Notes: generated by a model not told the origin, from the letters alone. 64,000 nucleotides of DNA from Paraburkholderia eburnea (GCF_002917095.1 NZ_PQGA01000011.1:62001-126000); one strand, 5' to 3'; positions 52,286 through 61,508 are shown, counted from the first letter of the stretch. Translations and numbers: made by a program.

Positions 52286-53296
52286 ATGCAATCGATACAA
52301 CTCGCCCTCTGGGTGGTCGCCTTTCTTGTGGCCATCGCCCTCATTTTCGACTTCATGAACGGCTTTCACGACGCGGCGAACTCCATCGCCACGGTCGTGT
52401 CCACGGGCGTCCTCAAACCGCAGCAGGCGGTGGCGTTCGCGGCCATGTTCAATGTGATCGCCTATTTCGTGTTCCACCTCAAGGTGGCGCAGACGGTGGG
52501 CAAGGGCACCATCGACCCCGACATTGTCGATCACTACGTGGTGTTCGGCGCGCTTATCGGTGCGATCGGCTGGAACGTGCTGACGTGGTACTACGGCATT
52601 CCGTCGAGCTCGTCGCATGCGCTGATCGGCGGTCTGGTGGGCGCGGCGCTGGCCAAGTCGGGCTGGCACTCGCTGAACTTCGACGGCCTGATGAAGACCG
52701 TCGCGTTCATCTTCATTTCGCCGCTGCTCGGTTTTATCCTCGGCTCGTTCTTCATGCTGACGGTGTCGTGGCTGTACTTCCGCACGCCACCCAGCAAGGT
52801 GGACCGGCGCTTTCGCCGTCTGCAGCTGATTTCGGCCAGCCTCTATAGCCTCGGCCACGGCGGCAACGACGCGCAGAAGACCATCGGCATCATCTGGATG
52901 CTGCTGATCGCCACGGGGTATTCGGCGATCGGCTCGGACGCACCGCCCATCTGGGCGATCGGCGGCTGCTATCTGTCGATGGGCATCGGCACCTTGTTCG
53001 GCGGCTGGCGCATCGTGCGCACCATGGGCCAGAAGATCACCAAGCTCAAGCCCGTGGGCGGTTTCTGCGCCGAAGCGGGTGGGGCGCTGACGCTCTTCAC
53101 GGCTTCGTGGCTCGGCATTCCGGTGTCCACGACCCATACCATTACCGGCGCGATTGTCGGCGTGGGCGCGACGCAGAAGCTCAGCGCCGTGCGCTGGGGT
53201 GTCGCGGGCAACATCGTCTGGGCCTGGGTGCTGACGATCCCGGCTTCGGCCACGCTCGCTGCGGCGGGCTGGTGGATCGGTCACCGGTTGATGTAA
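52286..53296 (+). CDS. PiT-family inorganic phosphate transporter
   Basis: This 336-residue permease has about ten helices in two inverted halves. Each half carries the PiT signature: FDFMNGFHDAANSIATVVST near the N terminus and SLGHGGNDAQKTIGIIWMLL in the second half. It imports metal phosphate with protons at low affinity. The DUF47 gene precedes it by 11 bp. The length is shorter than E. coli PitA (499) but normal for the Burkholderia type. Confidence 0.95.
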   Translation: MQSIQLALWVVAFLVAIALIFDFMNGFHDAANSIATVVSTGVLKPQQAVAFAAMFNVIAYFVFHLKVAQTVGKGTIDPDIVDHYVVFGALIGAIGWNVLTWYYGIPSSSSHALIGGLVGAALAKSGWHSLNFDGLMKTVAFIFISPLLGFILGSFFMLTVSWLYFRTPPSKVDRRFRRLQLISASLYSLGHGGNDAQKTIGIIWMLLIATGYSAIGSDAPPIWAIGGCYLSMGIGTLFGGWRIVRTMGQKITKLKPVGGFCAEAGGALTLFTASWLGIPVSTTHTITGAIVGVGATQKLSAVRWGVAGNIVWAWVLTIPASATLAAAGWWIGHRLM

Positions 53297-53322
53297 CGCC
53301 GGTACCGGCTAGCCATGACATG

Positions 53323-53352
53323 AACGGCGCCCTCGGGCGCCGTTTTCTTTTT
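53323..53352 (+). terminator. Terminator after the PiT gene
   Basis: A 9-bp stem AACGGCGCC/GGCGCCGTT with a small loop is followed by TTCTTTTT. It lies between convergent genes. Confidence 0.85.
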
Positions 53353-53369
53353 GACGCCGATCCTTGAAT

Positions 53370-54188
53370 TCAGATAATCGGCGTCGTGCAGCCATCCATC
53401 GGCACGATCGCACCCGTCACATAGCTCGCGCGTCGGCTGGCCAGAAAGAGCACGACATCGGCGATTTCCTCGGGTTTCGCGTAGCGCCCGAGCGGCACCC
53501 TGGCCTCGCCGCGCGCGAGCGCCTCTTCGGCACTCACGCCTTCGCGTCCTGCTTCCAGTTGCAGGGCTTCCTGCAGGCGCTCGGTCAGCGTCGCCCCCGG
53601 ATTGATCGCGTTGATGCGGATGCCGTAGCGCGCGTGATAATGCGCGAGGCCCACCGTCGCGAGCATGAGCGCCGCATTGGCCGCGCCGCCTGCGATATGG
53701 ATGTCGCTCGCGAATTTGCCGCCCATGCCGATGATGTTGACGATCGTGCCGGGATCGTTGTCTTCGCCCGCGGCCTTTGCTGCTTTGGCGCGTTCCACCA
53801 TGCGGCGCAGCACTTCCTGCTGCGGGTAGATGTACGGAAAGTACTTTGCTTCCATGGTGGCCTTGAAAGCATCGGCGTCCAGCGTTTCCGGATCGTAGCG
53901 GCGCGCGGCGCCCGAACTGTTAATCAGGATGTCGATCGGGCCGACCGCCGTGGAGACTTCTTCGACCACGTCGGCGGCGCTGTGAGGCTCGTGCAGGTCC
54001 GCGCGGGTGAGATGGACGTGCAGACCTTCGCTGCCCAACTGTTCGCGTGCGCGCGCCAGATTGGCGGGGTCGCGCGAGACGATCGCGACGCGCGCGCCTT
54101 CTTTGGCGAATGCACGGGCGCAGGCAAGCCCGATGCCCTTGCTGCCGCCCGTTACCAATACGACCTTGTTACCGAGTCCGAGATCCAT
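53370..54188 (-). CDS. Short-chain dehydrogenase/reductase (SDR)
   Basis: This 272-residue Rossmann enzyme begins MDLGLGNKVVLVTGGSKGIG, the TGxxxGIG cofactor site, followed by LINSSGAA in place of the usual NNAG. The catalytic tyrosine of YxxxK is not in its standard form: the expected position reads IAGGAANAALMLATVGLAH, so the YxxxK motif seems missing. It may be an atypical SDR. The start at 54188 follows GAGG. Substrate unknown. Confidence 0.82.
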   Translation of the reverse strand: MDLGLGNKVVLVTGGSKGIGLACARAFAKEGARVAIVSRDPANLARAREQLGSEGLHVHLTRADLHEPHSAADVVEEVSTAVGPIDILINSSGAARRYDPETLDADAFKATMEAKYFPYIYPQQEVLRRMVERAKAAKAAGEDNDPGTIVNIIGMGGKFASDIHIAGGAANAALMLATVGLAHYHARYGIRINAINPGATLTERLQEALQLEAGREGVSAEEALARGEARVPLGRYAKPEEIADVVLFLASRRASYVTGAIVPMDGCTTPII

Positions 54189-54321
54189 CGCTGCCTCGCT
54201 GCGGCTGGGATTGAAAGAGTACCGAAACCATAGCAGACGCGGCCCACGGGCGAAACCGCCGCGGGCGTTCGTTAGCCGTCTGGATAAGGGCCGGGAGCGG
54301 CAGCGCGCCTTGTGGCGGCGC

Positions 54322-55374
54322 TCAGAACGAGCCGTTGGCGAAGCGGGCGATAGGGTCGTCGCCGGACTGCGTGGGGGCGGGCTGGCCGCCCCCCGCCGTC
54401 GAGGCGCGCATGATCTGCACGGGCTGGGCTGATTGAGCCGGCGGGATCGGCGTCGAGCCTGCCTGGGCGGCTTGCCGCTGGGCAGCGTTGACGGCTGCTG
54501 GTGGCGGCTCGAAGGCATCGGCAGCGGCGTCGATAGCGTCGCGCGGAGCGTCTCCCGAGGCTGCGGGTGTGATTGCACCAGCATCGCGCGCTTGGGTTTG
54601 CGCCGCGCTGATGGCTTGCGGGGGCGGTTCAAAAGCGTCGGCCGATGGCGCCGCAGATGCGCTATTCGCATACGCCGTTGGCTGTGTAGTCGTTAAGCGG
54701 TTCTGGGCATCGGCGGCCACGGGCGCGGGAACAGCGGCTGGCGCAACCGCAGCCACGACCGGCGCACGCGGTGCAGGCGGTGCTGCGGGCGGCGCGGGCG
54801 TTGAGGCATCGAAAGTCGGCGCATCGAACGGCGTTGGCGCACGTTTCGCCGGTGCGAGCCGTCGTATGCCGTCGAAATGCTTCGACCAGTAAGGATTGGT
54901 CAGATAGTCGAGCCGCACGGTGCCCCCCGTCGAGGGCGCGTTCACGAAGCGCAGCTTGCCCACGTAAATGCCCACATGCGAGTGGGGCCGTCCCGTGGTG
55001 TTGAAGAAAACGAGATCGCCCGCCGCGATCTGGTCGGGTTCGATCGATTCGCCGCGCTGGCTCATGTCGAGGGTCGTGCGCGGCAGATCCTCCGACGCCG
55101 CGCGCGCGAACACGTATTTCACGAGACCGCTGCAGTCGAAGCCGCTATCGGGCGTATTGCCGCCCCAACGATAGGGAATGCCGACGAGACCCATCGCCTG
55201 GATCGAGATTTCCTCGCGTCCGACGCTGTGATCGACAAAATTGGGGAAGCCGGGTGGCTTGGTGCGCCATGCATACCCAGCGCTGGCGCTGCTGCCGCGC
55301 GATACCTTCTGCGGGGCGCTCGAACACGCCGCCAGAAAGACCACGATCAGTAACGCAAGCCAGAGTCGCCGCAT
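54322..55374 (-). CDS. NlpC/P60 lipoprotein, putative peptidoglycan endopeptidase
   Basis: This 350-residue protein has a lipobox (VVFLAAC-SS, Cys17) and an NlpC/P60 domain at about residues 55-165. The catalytic Cys81 is in GFDCSGLVKYVF and His133 in RPHSHVGIYVG; the third polar residue is Asn145 instead of the more common His. It should cut stem-peptide cross-links in the periplasm. Residues 175-350 form a long Pro/Ala-rich tail that contains two copies of DAFEPPP-x-A-x-x-AAQ (246-266 and 286-306), unlike short Spr-type enzymes. Confidence 0.88.
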   Translation of the reverse strand: MRRLWLALLIVVFLAACSSAPQKVSRGSSASAGYAWRTKPPGFPNFVDHSVGREEISIQAMGLVGIPYRWGGNTPDSGFDCSGLVKYVFARAASEDLPRTTLDMSQRGESIEPDQIAAGDLVFFNTTGRPHSHVGIYVGKLRFVNAPSTGGTVRLDYLTNPYWSKHFDGIRRLAPAKRAPTPFDAPTFDASTPAPPAAPPAPRAPVVAAVAPAAVPAPVAADAQNRLTTTQPTAYANSASAAPSADAFEPPPQAISAAQTQARDAGAITPAASGDAPRDAIDAAADAFEPPPAAVNAAQRQAAQAGSTPIPPAQSAQPVQIMRASTAGGGQPAPTQSGDDPIARFANGSF

Positions 55375-55538
55375 GAAAAGCAGGAGGCGAACGCTAGGGC
55401 GTGCGCCATTGGGGAAAACCGGTAATTCGCCGATGGTAGCCCGTCAGAGCGGGCTTCGGCAAGAATTCTTCACAACTTACTTGAACTTCGCGTGCCGACC
55501 GTTGCTGTCACGGCACGTCGGCAAGGCGTTTGCCCATG

Positions 55539-55576
55539 AAAAAAGGACCGTATCCGGTTGCCCGGAAACGGTCCTT
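55539..55576 (-). terminator. Terminator of the PIN-PhoH gene
   Basis: An 8-bp outer stem AGGACCGT/ACGGTCCT encloses a second stem TCCGG/CCGGA. On the minus strand it is followed by TTTTTT. Confidence 0.88.
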
Positions 55577-55628
55577 CGGAGAATGTCCGACGCTGGGAAA
55601 AGCGCCGGATTCAGTTCAATACGTCGTC

Positions 55629-57506
55629 TTACAGAATGTCGGACGCGTAATCGGCCAGACGCGAGCGCTCGCCGCGCGCCAGCGTCACGTGGCCGCTATG
55701 CGCCCAGCCCTTGAAGCGGTCCACCACGTAAGTGAGACCCGAACTGCCTTCGGTCAGGTACGGCGTATCGATCTGCGCGATGTTGCCCAGACAGACGATC
55801 TTGGTGCCCGGACCCGCGCGCGTGACGAGCGTTTTCATCTGCTTCGGCGTCAGGTTCTGCGCCTCGTCGATGATGAGGTACTTGTCCACGAAGGTGCGCC
55901 CGCGCATGAAGTTCATGCTCTTGACCTTCAGGCGCGAGCGGATCAGTTCCTGGGTCGCGGCGCGGCCCCATTCGCCGGCGGCATCGTCCGTTTTCTGGAG
56001 CACTTCGAGGTTGTCGTCGAAGGCGCCCATCCACGGCTGCATCTTTTCCTCTTCCGTACCCGGCAGGAAGCCGATGTCCTCGCCGACCGGCACCGTCGCG
56101 CGCGTCACGATGATCTCGTTGTAGCGCTTGTCGTCGAGCACCTGTGCGAGACCCGCCGCGAGCGCGACGAGCGTCTTGCCCGTGCCGGCCTGGCCGAGCA
56201 GTGTGACGAAGTCGATCTCGGGATTCATCAGCAGGTTCAGCGCGAAATTCTGTTCGCGGTTGCGCGCCGTGATGCCCCACACGTTGTTCTTGTGGTGGCC
56301 GTAGTCGCGCAGCGTCTGCAGCAACGCCGTCTTGCCGTTGAGTTCGCGCACGATGGCGTGGAACGCCGGCTCGCCGTTCTGCGGCTCCAGATAGACGAAC
56401 TCGTTCACGAGCATCGACAGGCATTCCGGACCGGTCACGCGGTAGTACGTGGTGCCGGTCTTGGTGTCCTGCCAGGACTCCATGCCCTTCGCGTGCCTGG
56501 CCCAGAAGTCCTGCGACAGCGCACGGATGCCCGAGTACAGCAGGTCCTTGTCTTCGAGAACCTGGTCGTTGAAGTAGTCTTCGGCGGGCAGCCCGAGCGC
56601 GTGGGCCTTGATCCGCATGTTGATGTCTTTCGACACCAGCACGACGAGGTGGTCGGGCCGGTCGCGCTGCAGCGCGCGCACCACGCCGAGAATCTGGTTA
56701 TCGGCCTTGCCCTCGGGCAGACCGTCGACCGGATCGATATGCGTGAGCGTGGTCTGGAAGTACAGACGGCCGAGCGCTTCGCGGCTACCGAGACGGGCGA
56801 GCGAAATGCCTTCCGAGATCGGGCCGGCGTTTGCGACCAGTTGATCGAGCGTGCGGCTGACCTGACGCGCATTGCGCGCGACTTCCGACATGCCCTTCTT
56901 GTGGTTGTCGAGTTCTTCCAACGTCATCATCGGCAGATAGACGTCGTGTTCCTCGAAACGGAACAGGCAGGTCGGGTCGTGCATCAGCACGTTGGTGTCG
57001 AGCACGAAGAGCTTTTGCACTTCGACGCTGTCTTCCGGATGCACGCGTTTTTTCGTGCTGCCGCGCGTGGCCGGTGCGGCAGCGCCGCCTGCGGCTTTCG
57101 CGGACGCGGGTTTGTTGCCGCTGCGGGCGACCGGTGCGACCGGGGAAGCCGGCGCCTGGTCGGCGGCGGGCGCTTCGGGCTGCGCTTCGGCGTGGGCCTG
57201 AACGGGCGGCAAGGGCTGCAGAAGCGCCGCGGTCTGTTGCTTGCGTTTTCGCGCGGGTGCGGGCGCCACGGGTTCGAGCGCGGCGAGTTCGGCGCTGGCG
57301 GACGGCAACGGCACCGTGCGCAGCGTGGTCGCCGCGTTGGCGGCGGGCGTCATGGGTTCGGCGACGCTTTCCGCGCCAAAATCGACATCGGCGGCGTCGT
57401 TTTCGCTCGCCGCTTTACGCGTGCTGCGCGTCGTGCGCGCGCGCGTCTTGTATTCCTCGGGCGGCAGCAGGTTGCCGAGCTTGCTGGGGGGAGTAGGCAA
57501 AGGCAT
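55629..57506 (-). CDS. PIN-PhoH (PhoH2-type) NTPase/ribonuclease
   Basis: This 625-residue protein has a PIN nuclease domain from about residue 165 (KLFVLDTNVLMHDP, Asp170) and a PhoH ATPase domain with Walker A GQAGTGKTLVALAAG at 438-452 and Walker B YLIIDEAQNLTP. Such PIN-PhoH proteins unwind and cut RNA. The first 155 residues are Ala/Pro/Lys-rich and probably disordered, which makes it longer than most relatives (about 450-560). Another PhoH-only protein (YbeZ type) is probably elsewhere. Confidence 0.9.
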   Translation of the reverse strand: MPLPTPPSKLGNLLPPEEYKTRARTTRSTRKAASENDAADVDFGAESVAEPMTPAANAATTLRTVPLPSASAELAALEPVAPAPARKRKQQTAALLQPLPPVQAHAEAQPEAPAADQAPASPVAPVARSGNKPASAKAAGGAAAPATRGSTKKRVHPEDSVEVQKLFVLDTNVLMHDPTCLFRFEEHDVYLPMMTLEELDNHKKGMSEVARNARQVSRTLDQLVANAGPISEGISLARLGSREALGRLYFQTTLTHIDPVDGLPEGKADNQILGVVRALQRDRPDHLVVLVSKDINMRIKAHALGLPAEDYFNDQVLEDKDLLYSGIRALSQDFWARHAKGMESWQDTKTGTTYYRVTGPECLSMLVNEFVYLEPQNGEPAFHAIVRELNGKTALLQTLRDYGHHKNNVWGITARNREQNFALNLLMNPEIDFVTLLGQAGTGKTLVALAAGLAQVLDDKRYNEIIVTRATVPVGEDIGFLPGTEEEKMQPWMGAFDDNLEVLQKTDDAAGEWGRAATQELIRSRLKVKSMNFMRGRTFVDKYLIIDEAQNLTPKQMKTLVTRAGPGTKIVCLGNIAQIDTPYLTEGSSGLTYVVDRFKGWAHSGHVTLARGERSRLADYASDIL

Positions 57507-57907
57507 GGTGTCCCTCGAAAAATTCGGGTCGAGTGGTCCGGGGTTACCCAGTAAGGTGCGCTTTCGGGCGGCGTGGGCGGGCTGCCGGGTAGGCGTGCGC
57601 CGTGGCCGCGCAGGGTGCGCGCTCAGGTCTGAAAATGCCGGTTCGCCTGGTCTTCGATCGGCTCCTTGACGTAGACGCGTGCCGGTTTGCCGGGCCGGCG
57701 CAGCGTTGTGGGTACGAAATCCGAAAAAACCAACAAAAAAGCCGCCGCCCCGACTGACGAGGCAAGCGGCTTCACTGCTCTGATGGCGCGTTGCCCGAAT
57801 GCGCTGGAGCGGTCATCCAGTGACCGTTCGACACACCGCGCGGACGTAGCAAAACGCGACAAAATATAGGGTGGACAGGCACTCATTGCAGCCCAATATA
57901 ACGCGCC
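57507..57907. other. 401-bp intergenic region between bcp and the PhoH gene
   Basis: No gene is supported. It holds the bcp terminator (57735-57772) and presumably the promoter for the PhoH gene. Short open frames on both strands are without ribosome sites. Confidence 0.5.
57735..57772 (-). terminator. Terminator of bcp
   Basis: A 7-bp stem AAGCCGC/GCGGCTT enclosing a 20-nt loop is followed on the minus strand by TTTTTTG. Confidence 0.65.
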
Positions 57908-58378
57908 TCAAAGCGCTTGTACAGCCTCCAGAACCTCGTCGACATGGCCCGGCACCTTGAGTCCGCGCCACTCCTGGCGCAGTACTCCGTCGGCATCGAT
58001 GAGGAACGTGGAGCGTTCGATTCCACGTACTTCTTTGCCATACATTTTCTTCATTTTGATGACGTTGAAGAGCGAGCAGAGCGCTTCATCGCCATCCGAT
58101 ACCAAAGTAAACGGCAGTTCGAGCTTGGTCTTGAAGTTTTCATGCGAGCGCACGCTGTCGCGCGAGACGCCCACGATGGTCGCGCCGGCTTTCTTGAACT
58201 TCGGATAGAGGTCGCGGAACTCCATGCCTTCGCGCGTGCATCCGGGGGTGTTGTCCTTCGGATAGAAGTACAGCACCACTTTCTTGCCTTTCAGGCTCGA
58301 CAGCGTGAAGTCGCCGCCAGTGGCGGGGGCGGTAAAGTCGGGAACGGGTTGGTCGACTGCGATGGTCACGTCAGGCAC
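57908..58378 (-). CDS. bcp: Thiol peroxidase of the Bcp/PrxQ family
   Basis: This 156-residue peroxiredoxin has the peroxidatic Cys47 in YPKDNTPGCTREGMEFRD. The resolving cysteine five residues later (Cys50 in E. coli Bcp) is Met52 here, so this is a one-Cys type or uses a distal cysteine (DEALCSLF). It reduces peroxides with thioredoxin or another thiol. It stands between the PhoH gene and arnD on the minus strand. Confidence 0.94.
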   Translation of the reverse strand: MPDVTIAVDQPVPDFTAPATGGDFTLSSLKGKKVVLYFYPKDNTPGCTREGMEFRDLYPKFKKAGATIVGVSRDSVRSHENFKTKLELPFTLVSDGDEALCSLFNVIKMKKMYGKEVRGIERSTFLIDADGVLRQEWRGLKVPGHVDEVLEAVQAL

Positions 58379-58530
58379 GTGGCACTCCCTTTGTTATTGG
58401 CTGGCAGGCTTGGCGAACGTTGACAGGCGGGGCGCAGTCTACAGCATGCTGCGCTGGGGAGGCGTCCCCGCGGGCGTCGCCGCAACGACATGCCGCCCGG
58501 CGCAGGCAAACGCAGACGGGCGGCGGTTTT

Positions 58531-58590
58531 CGATCGGGCTTGGGTTGGGCTCGGGTCGGGTCGAACTGGCTCGGGTCTTCAGTCGGGCTG
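58531..58590. repeat. Degenerate CGGGT/TGGGC-rich repeat after arnD
   Basis: A roughly 10-bp period of TCGGG/TGGGC words runs over the arnD stop codon (58579-58581). Units are poorly conserved. Confidence 0.45.
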
Positions 58591-59475
58591 GAGGATCAGC
58601 TCGCCGGAGCGGCCCGCGATCTCGCCCCAGGTGACAGGGTACGATGGCAGCGATTCCGGGTCCAGCGTCGCATGATAATCGCCCATCGTGGCAAACGTAT
58701 GGCCCTGCGCGCGCCAGCCGGCGAGCAACTGCTCGAACACCGGCGCGAGCTTCTGGCCTTCGAGTTCCGCGTGCAGCGTGAAGACCTGATCGTGCGGATT
58801 GTTTTCGGTGCGCTTGAGCATCCAGGCGGCCACCGTATCGATGTCCACGCCATCCACGCCCAGCACTTCGTCGAGCGTGGGCAGCGTGGTGGGCATCTGC
58901 ACGTGCTTCAGGGTGCGGCCGTTCACGACCGGGCGATAGGGCGAATGCCCGCGCCCGTCCGAGGCGTACTGCATGCCCCACGCGTCGATCTGCGCGAAGG
59001 CGGCCTCGTTCATCTGCCAGCCGGCCGCGCCGTGCGTGACGGGCGGCGTGCCGAAGATGCGCGTGAAGCGGTCGTGGCTCTTTTGCATCTGGCGCGCGGT
59101 CCACTGCGCGTCGCGCGTACGCACGTTGTCCTGCCAGTACACGTGGTCCCACGTATGGATGCCGCACTCGAAACCGGCTTCGTGGATCGCGCGCATTTCA
59201 GCGGCGGCTTCCACGCCGATATCCGGTCCCGGCAGCAGCACGCCGTACATCAGTTGCCGGATGCCGTAGTGCTCGACCACCGATGTGCGCGAGACCTTCT
59301 TCAGAAAACCCGGACGGAACACGCGGCGCAGCGCCCAGCCCGTATGGTCCGGGCCAAGGCTGAACAGGAACGTCGCGCGTGCCTTGTAGCGATCGAAGAT
59401 GCGCGCGAGATTCGGCACGCCTTCACGCGTGCCGCGCAGCGTGTCGACGTCGATTTTCAGGACGATGCGGGCCAA
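58579..59475 (-). CDS. arnD: 4-deoxy-4-formamido-L-arabinose-phosphoundecaprenol deformylase ArnD
   Basis: This 298-residue polysaccharide-deacetylase-like enzyme removes the formyl group from undecaprenyl-phosphate-L-Ara4FN on the inner membrane. Family segments are VLKIDVDTLRGTREGVPNLA (metal-binding Asp pair), FECGIHTWDHVYWQDN (metal His) and HAELEGQKLAP. It is the last arn gene in this window, 18 bp after the ArnA dehydrogenase. Confidence 0.95.
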   Translation of the reverse strand: MARIVLKIDVDTLRGTREGVPNLARIFDRYKARATFLFSLGPDHTGWALRRVFRPGFLKKVSRTSVVEHYGIRQLMYGVLLPGPDIGVEAAAEMRAIHEAGFECGIHTWDHVYWQDNVRTRDAQWTARQMQKSHDRFTRIFGTPPVTHGAAGWQMNEAAFAQIDAWGMQYASDGRGHSPYRPVVNGRTLKHVQMPTTLPTLDEVLGVDGVDIDTVAAWMLKRTENNPHDQVFTLHAELEGQKLAPVFEQLLAGWRAQGHTFATMGDYHATLDPESLPSYPVTWGEIAGRSGELILQPD

Positions 59476-59493
59476 GAGGCGAAGTCCTTCGCG

Positions 59494-60543
59494 TTACGCT
59501 TGCTGCTCGACGAGGGCGCGTGCCTCGGCGACATGGCCGCGGTACGCCTCGAAGATCTTGCGCAGCGCTTCGTCGAAGGTCGACTTCGGTGCCCAGTCGA
59601 GTTCCTGCATCGTGTTGTCGATCTTCGGCACGCGGTTTTGCACGTCCTGATAGCCCGCGCCGTAGTATGCCCCCGACGAGGTTTCGACCAGTTGCACCTG
59701 CTTGGCCGTTTCCGCGTATTCCGGAAACTCGGCGGCGAGCGCCAGCATCTTGTGCGCGAGTTCGCGCACCGAGAAGTTGTTGGTCGGGTTGCCGATGTTG
59801 AAGATCTTGCCCGAGGCGACACCGTCCTTGTTGTCGATGATCTTCATCAGCGCTTCGATGCCGTCGTCGATGTCGGTGAACGCACGCTTTTGCGCGCCGC
59901 CGTCCACGAGGCTGATGTTCTCGCCGCGAACGATGTGGCCGAGGAACTGCGTCACGACGCGCGACGAGCCTTCCTTCGGCGTGTAGATCGAATCGAGGCC
60001 CGGGCCGATCCAGTTGAACGGACGGAACAGCGTGAAATTCAGGCCTTCCATGCCGTAACCCCAGATCACGCGGTCCATCAGCTGCTTCGAGCACGCGTAG
60101 ATCCAGCGCGGCTTGTTGATCGGGCCGTAGGTGAGGGCGGACGCGTCCGGGTCGAACTGCTCGTCCGAGCACATGCCGTAGACCTCGGAGGTCGACGGGA
60201 AGACCAGGTGCTTGCCGTACTTGACCGCCGAACGCACGATCGGCAGGTTCGCCTCGAAGTCGAGTTCGAACACGCGCAGCGGCTGCTGCACGTAAGTCGC
60301 GGGCGTGGCGATGGCGACCAGCGGAAGGATCACGTCGCACTTCTTGACGTGATATTCGACCCATTCCTTGTTGATCGTGATGTCGCCTTCGAAGAAGTGC
60401 ATACGCTCATGCTTGACCAGATCGCCGAGGCGGTCCGTCTGCATGTCCATGCCGAACACTTCCCAGTTCGTGGTCTCGAGGATGCGTTTGGACAGGTGAT
60501 GGCCGATAAAGCCATTGACACCCAGGATCAGAACTTTTTTCAT
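59494..60543 (-). CDS. UDP-glucuronate decarboxylase (ArnA dehydrogenase domain as a separate protein)
   Basis: This 349-residue SDR-type enzyme oxidatively decarboxylates UDP-glucuronate to UDP-4-keto-pentose. It begins MKKVLILGVNGFIGHHLSKR (GxxGxxG) and has PSTSEVYGMCSDEQFD and the YxxxK motif in RWIYACSKQLMDR. In E. coli this domain is fused behind the formyltransferase in ArnA. Here it is encoded separately, overlapping the formyltransferase gene by 4 bp (ATGA). Confidence 0.94.
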   Translation of the reverse strand: MKKVLILGVNGFIGHHLSKRILETTNWEVFGMDMQTDRLGDLVKHERMHFFEGDITINKEWVEYHVKKCDVILPLVAIATPATYVQQPLRVFELDFEANLPIVRSAVKYGKHLVFPSTSEVYGMCSDEQFDPDASALTYGPINKPRWIYACSKQLMDRVIWGYGMEGLNFTLFRPFNWIGPGLDSIYTPKEGSSRVVTQFLGHIVRGENISLVDGGAQKRAFTDIDDGIEALMKIIDNKDGVASGKIFNIGNPTNNFSVRELAHKMLALAAEFPEYAETAKQVQLVETSSGAYYGAGYQDVQNRVPKIDNTMQELDWAPKSTFDEALRKIFEAYRGHVAEARALVEQQA

Positions 60544-61508
60544 GGACGAGGGACAGATGAGATGAGGTCGGAGAACGCGGCGGGAGTGACGACGGTCTCT
60601 TGACCGCCTTGTGTCAGGCTCGGCGCATGCCGCAGTTCGTGGATCGCGATGGCGCGGCCGTCGCCGCAGAGGGCGAAAAGCGCATTATCGCTTACGTGGA
60701 TGCCCGCGGGCAATCCGGCCAGGGCGCGCGCCCGTTCGGCGTCGGGTGTGCCGGGGCGCACCAGACGCGCGCGGGCGATCACGAAGCGATGCTCGCCGAT
60801 GTCGGTGAACGCGCCCGGATAGGGCGGCGCCACCGCGCGGATCAGGTTGTAGACGTCCTGCGCGCTATGCGAGAAGTCGAGGCGACCGTCTTCGGGCTTG
60901 CGCCCGCCGTAGTAGCTGCCGTGCGCGAGATCGTTCGGCAGATGCGGCGCTTCGCCTGCGATCAGCGCGGGCAGCACGCGCCAGAGCGTTTGCTCGGCGG
61001 CGACCGTCACCTTGTCGAAGACCATCGCGGCGGTGTCGTCGGGCAGGATCGGCACCGGCGTCTGCGCGATGATCGCGCCCGCGTCGGGCTTGGCGGCCAT
61101 TTCGTGCAGCGTCGCGCCGGTTTCCGTTTCGCCCTTGATGACGGCCCAGTTGGTGGGCACGCGGCCGCGATACTTCGGCAGCAGCGAGCCGTGCATGTTG
61201 TAGGCGCCGCGCGCGGCCAGCGCGAGCAGGTCCACCGGCAGCATATGGCGGTAGTAGAACGAGAAGATGAAGTCGGGCTGCGCGGCGCTGACTGCCGCGC
61301 GCAGCTCGGCGCTCTTCGGATCGGCGGGCGTGATGACCTCGATGCCGTGTTCTTCGGCGACCGATTTCACGCTGCCGAACCAGATGTTCTCGCTCGGGCT
61401 GTCCTCGTGCGTGACGACGAGCGCCACGTCCACGCCGCGTGCGAGCAGCACCTGCAGGCAGCGCACGCCGACGTTGTGATACGCGAAGACGACTGCGCGC
61501 GGTTTCAT
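60540..61508 (-). CDS. UDP-L-Ara4N formyltransferase (ArnA N-terminal domain as a separate protein)
   Basis: This 322-residue enzyme formylates UDP-L-Ara4N using 10-formyl-THF. Catalytic residues match E. coli ArnA: Asn104 and His106 in NMHGSLLPKYRGRVPTN, and Asp142 in AAKPDAG. The C-terminal OB-like subdomain is present. Its start overlaps the stop of arnC, and its stop overlaps the decarboxylase start, so three genes are translationally coupled. Confidence 0.94.
   Translation of the reverse strand: MKPRAVVFAYHNVGVRCLQVLLARGVDVALVVTHEDSPSENIWFGSVKSVAEEHGIEVITPADPKSAELRAAVSAAQPDFIFSFYYRHMLPVDLLALAARGAYNMHGSLLPKYRGRVPTNWAVIKGETETGATLHEMAAKPDAGAIIAQTPVPILPDDTAAMVFDKVTVAAEQTLWRVLPALIAGEAPHLPNDLAHGSYYGGRKPEDGRLDFSHSAQDVYNLIRAVAPPYPGAFTDIGEHRFVIARARLVRPGTPDAERARALAGLPAGIHVSDNALFALCGDGRAIAIHELRHAPSLTQGGQETVVTPAAFSDLISSVPRP

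Noticed and set aside
58420..60603. A 727-codon plus-strand open frame opposite arnD and the ArnA decarboxylase
   Set aside because: It is a shadow of real minus-strand genes, without motif or ribosome site. The same applies to the plus-strand frames at 41915-43792 and 55530-57554.
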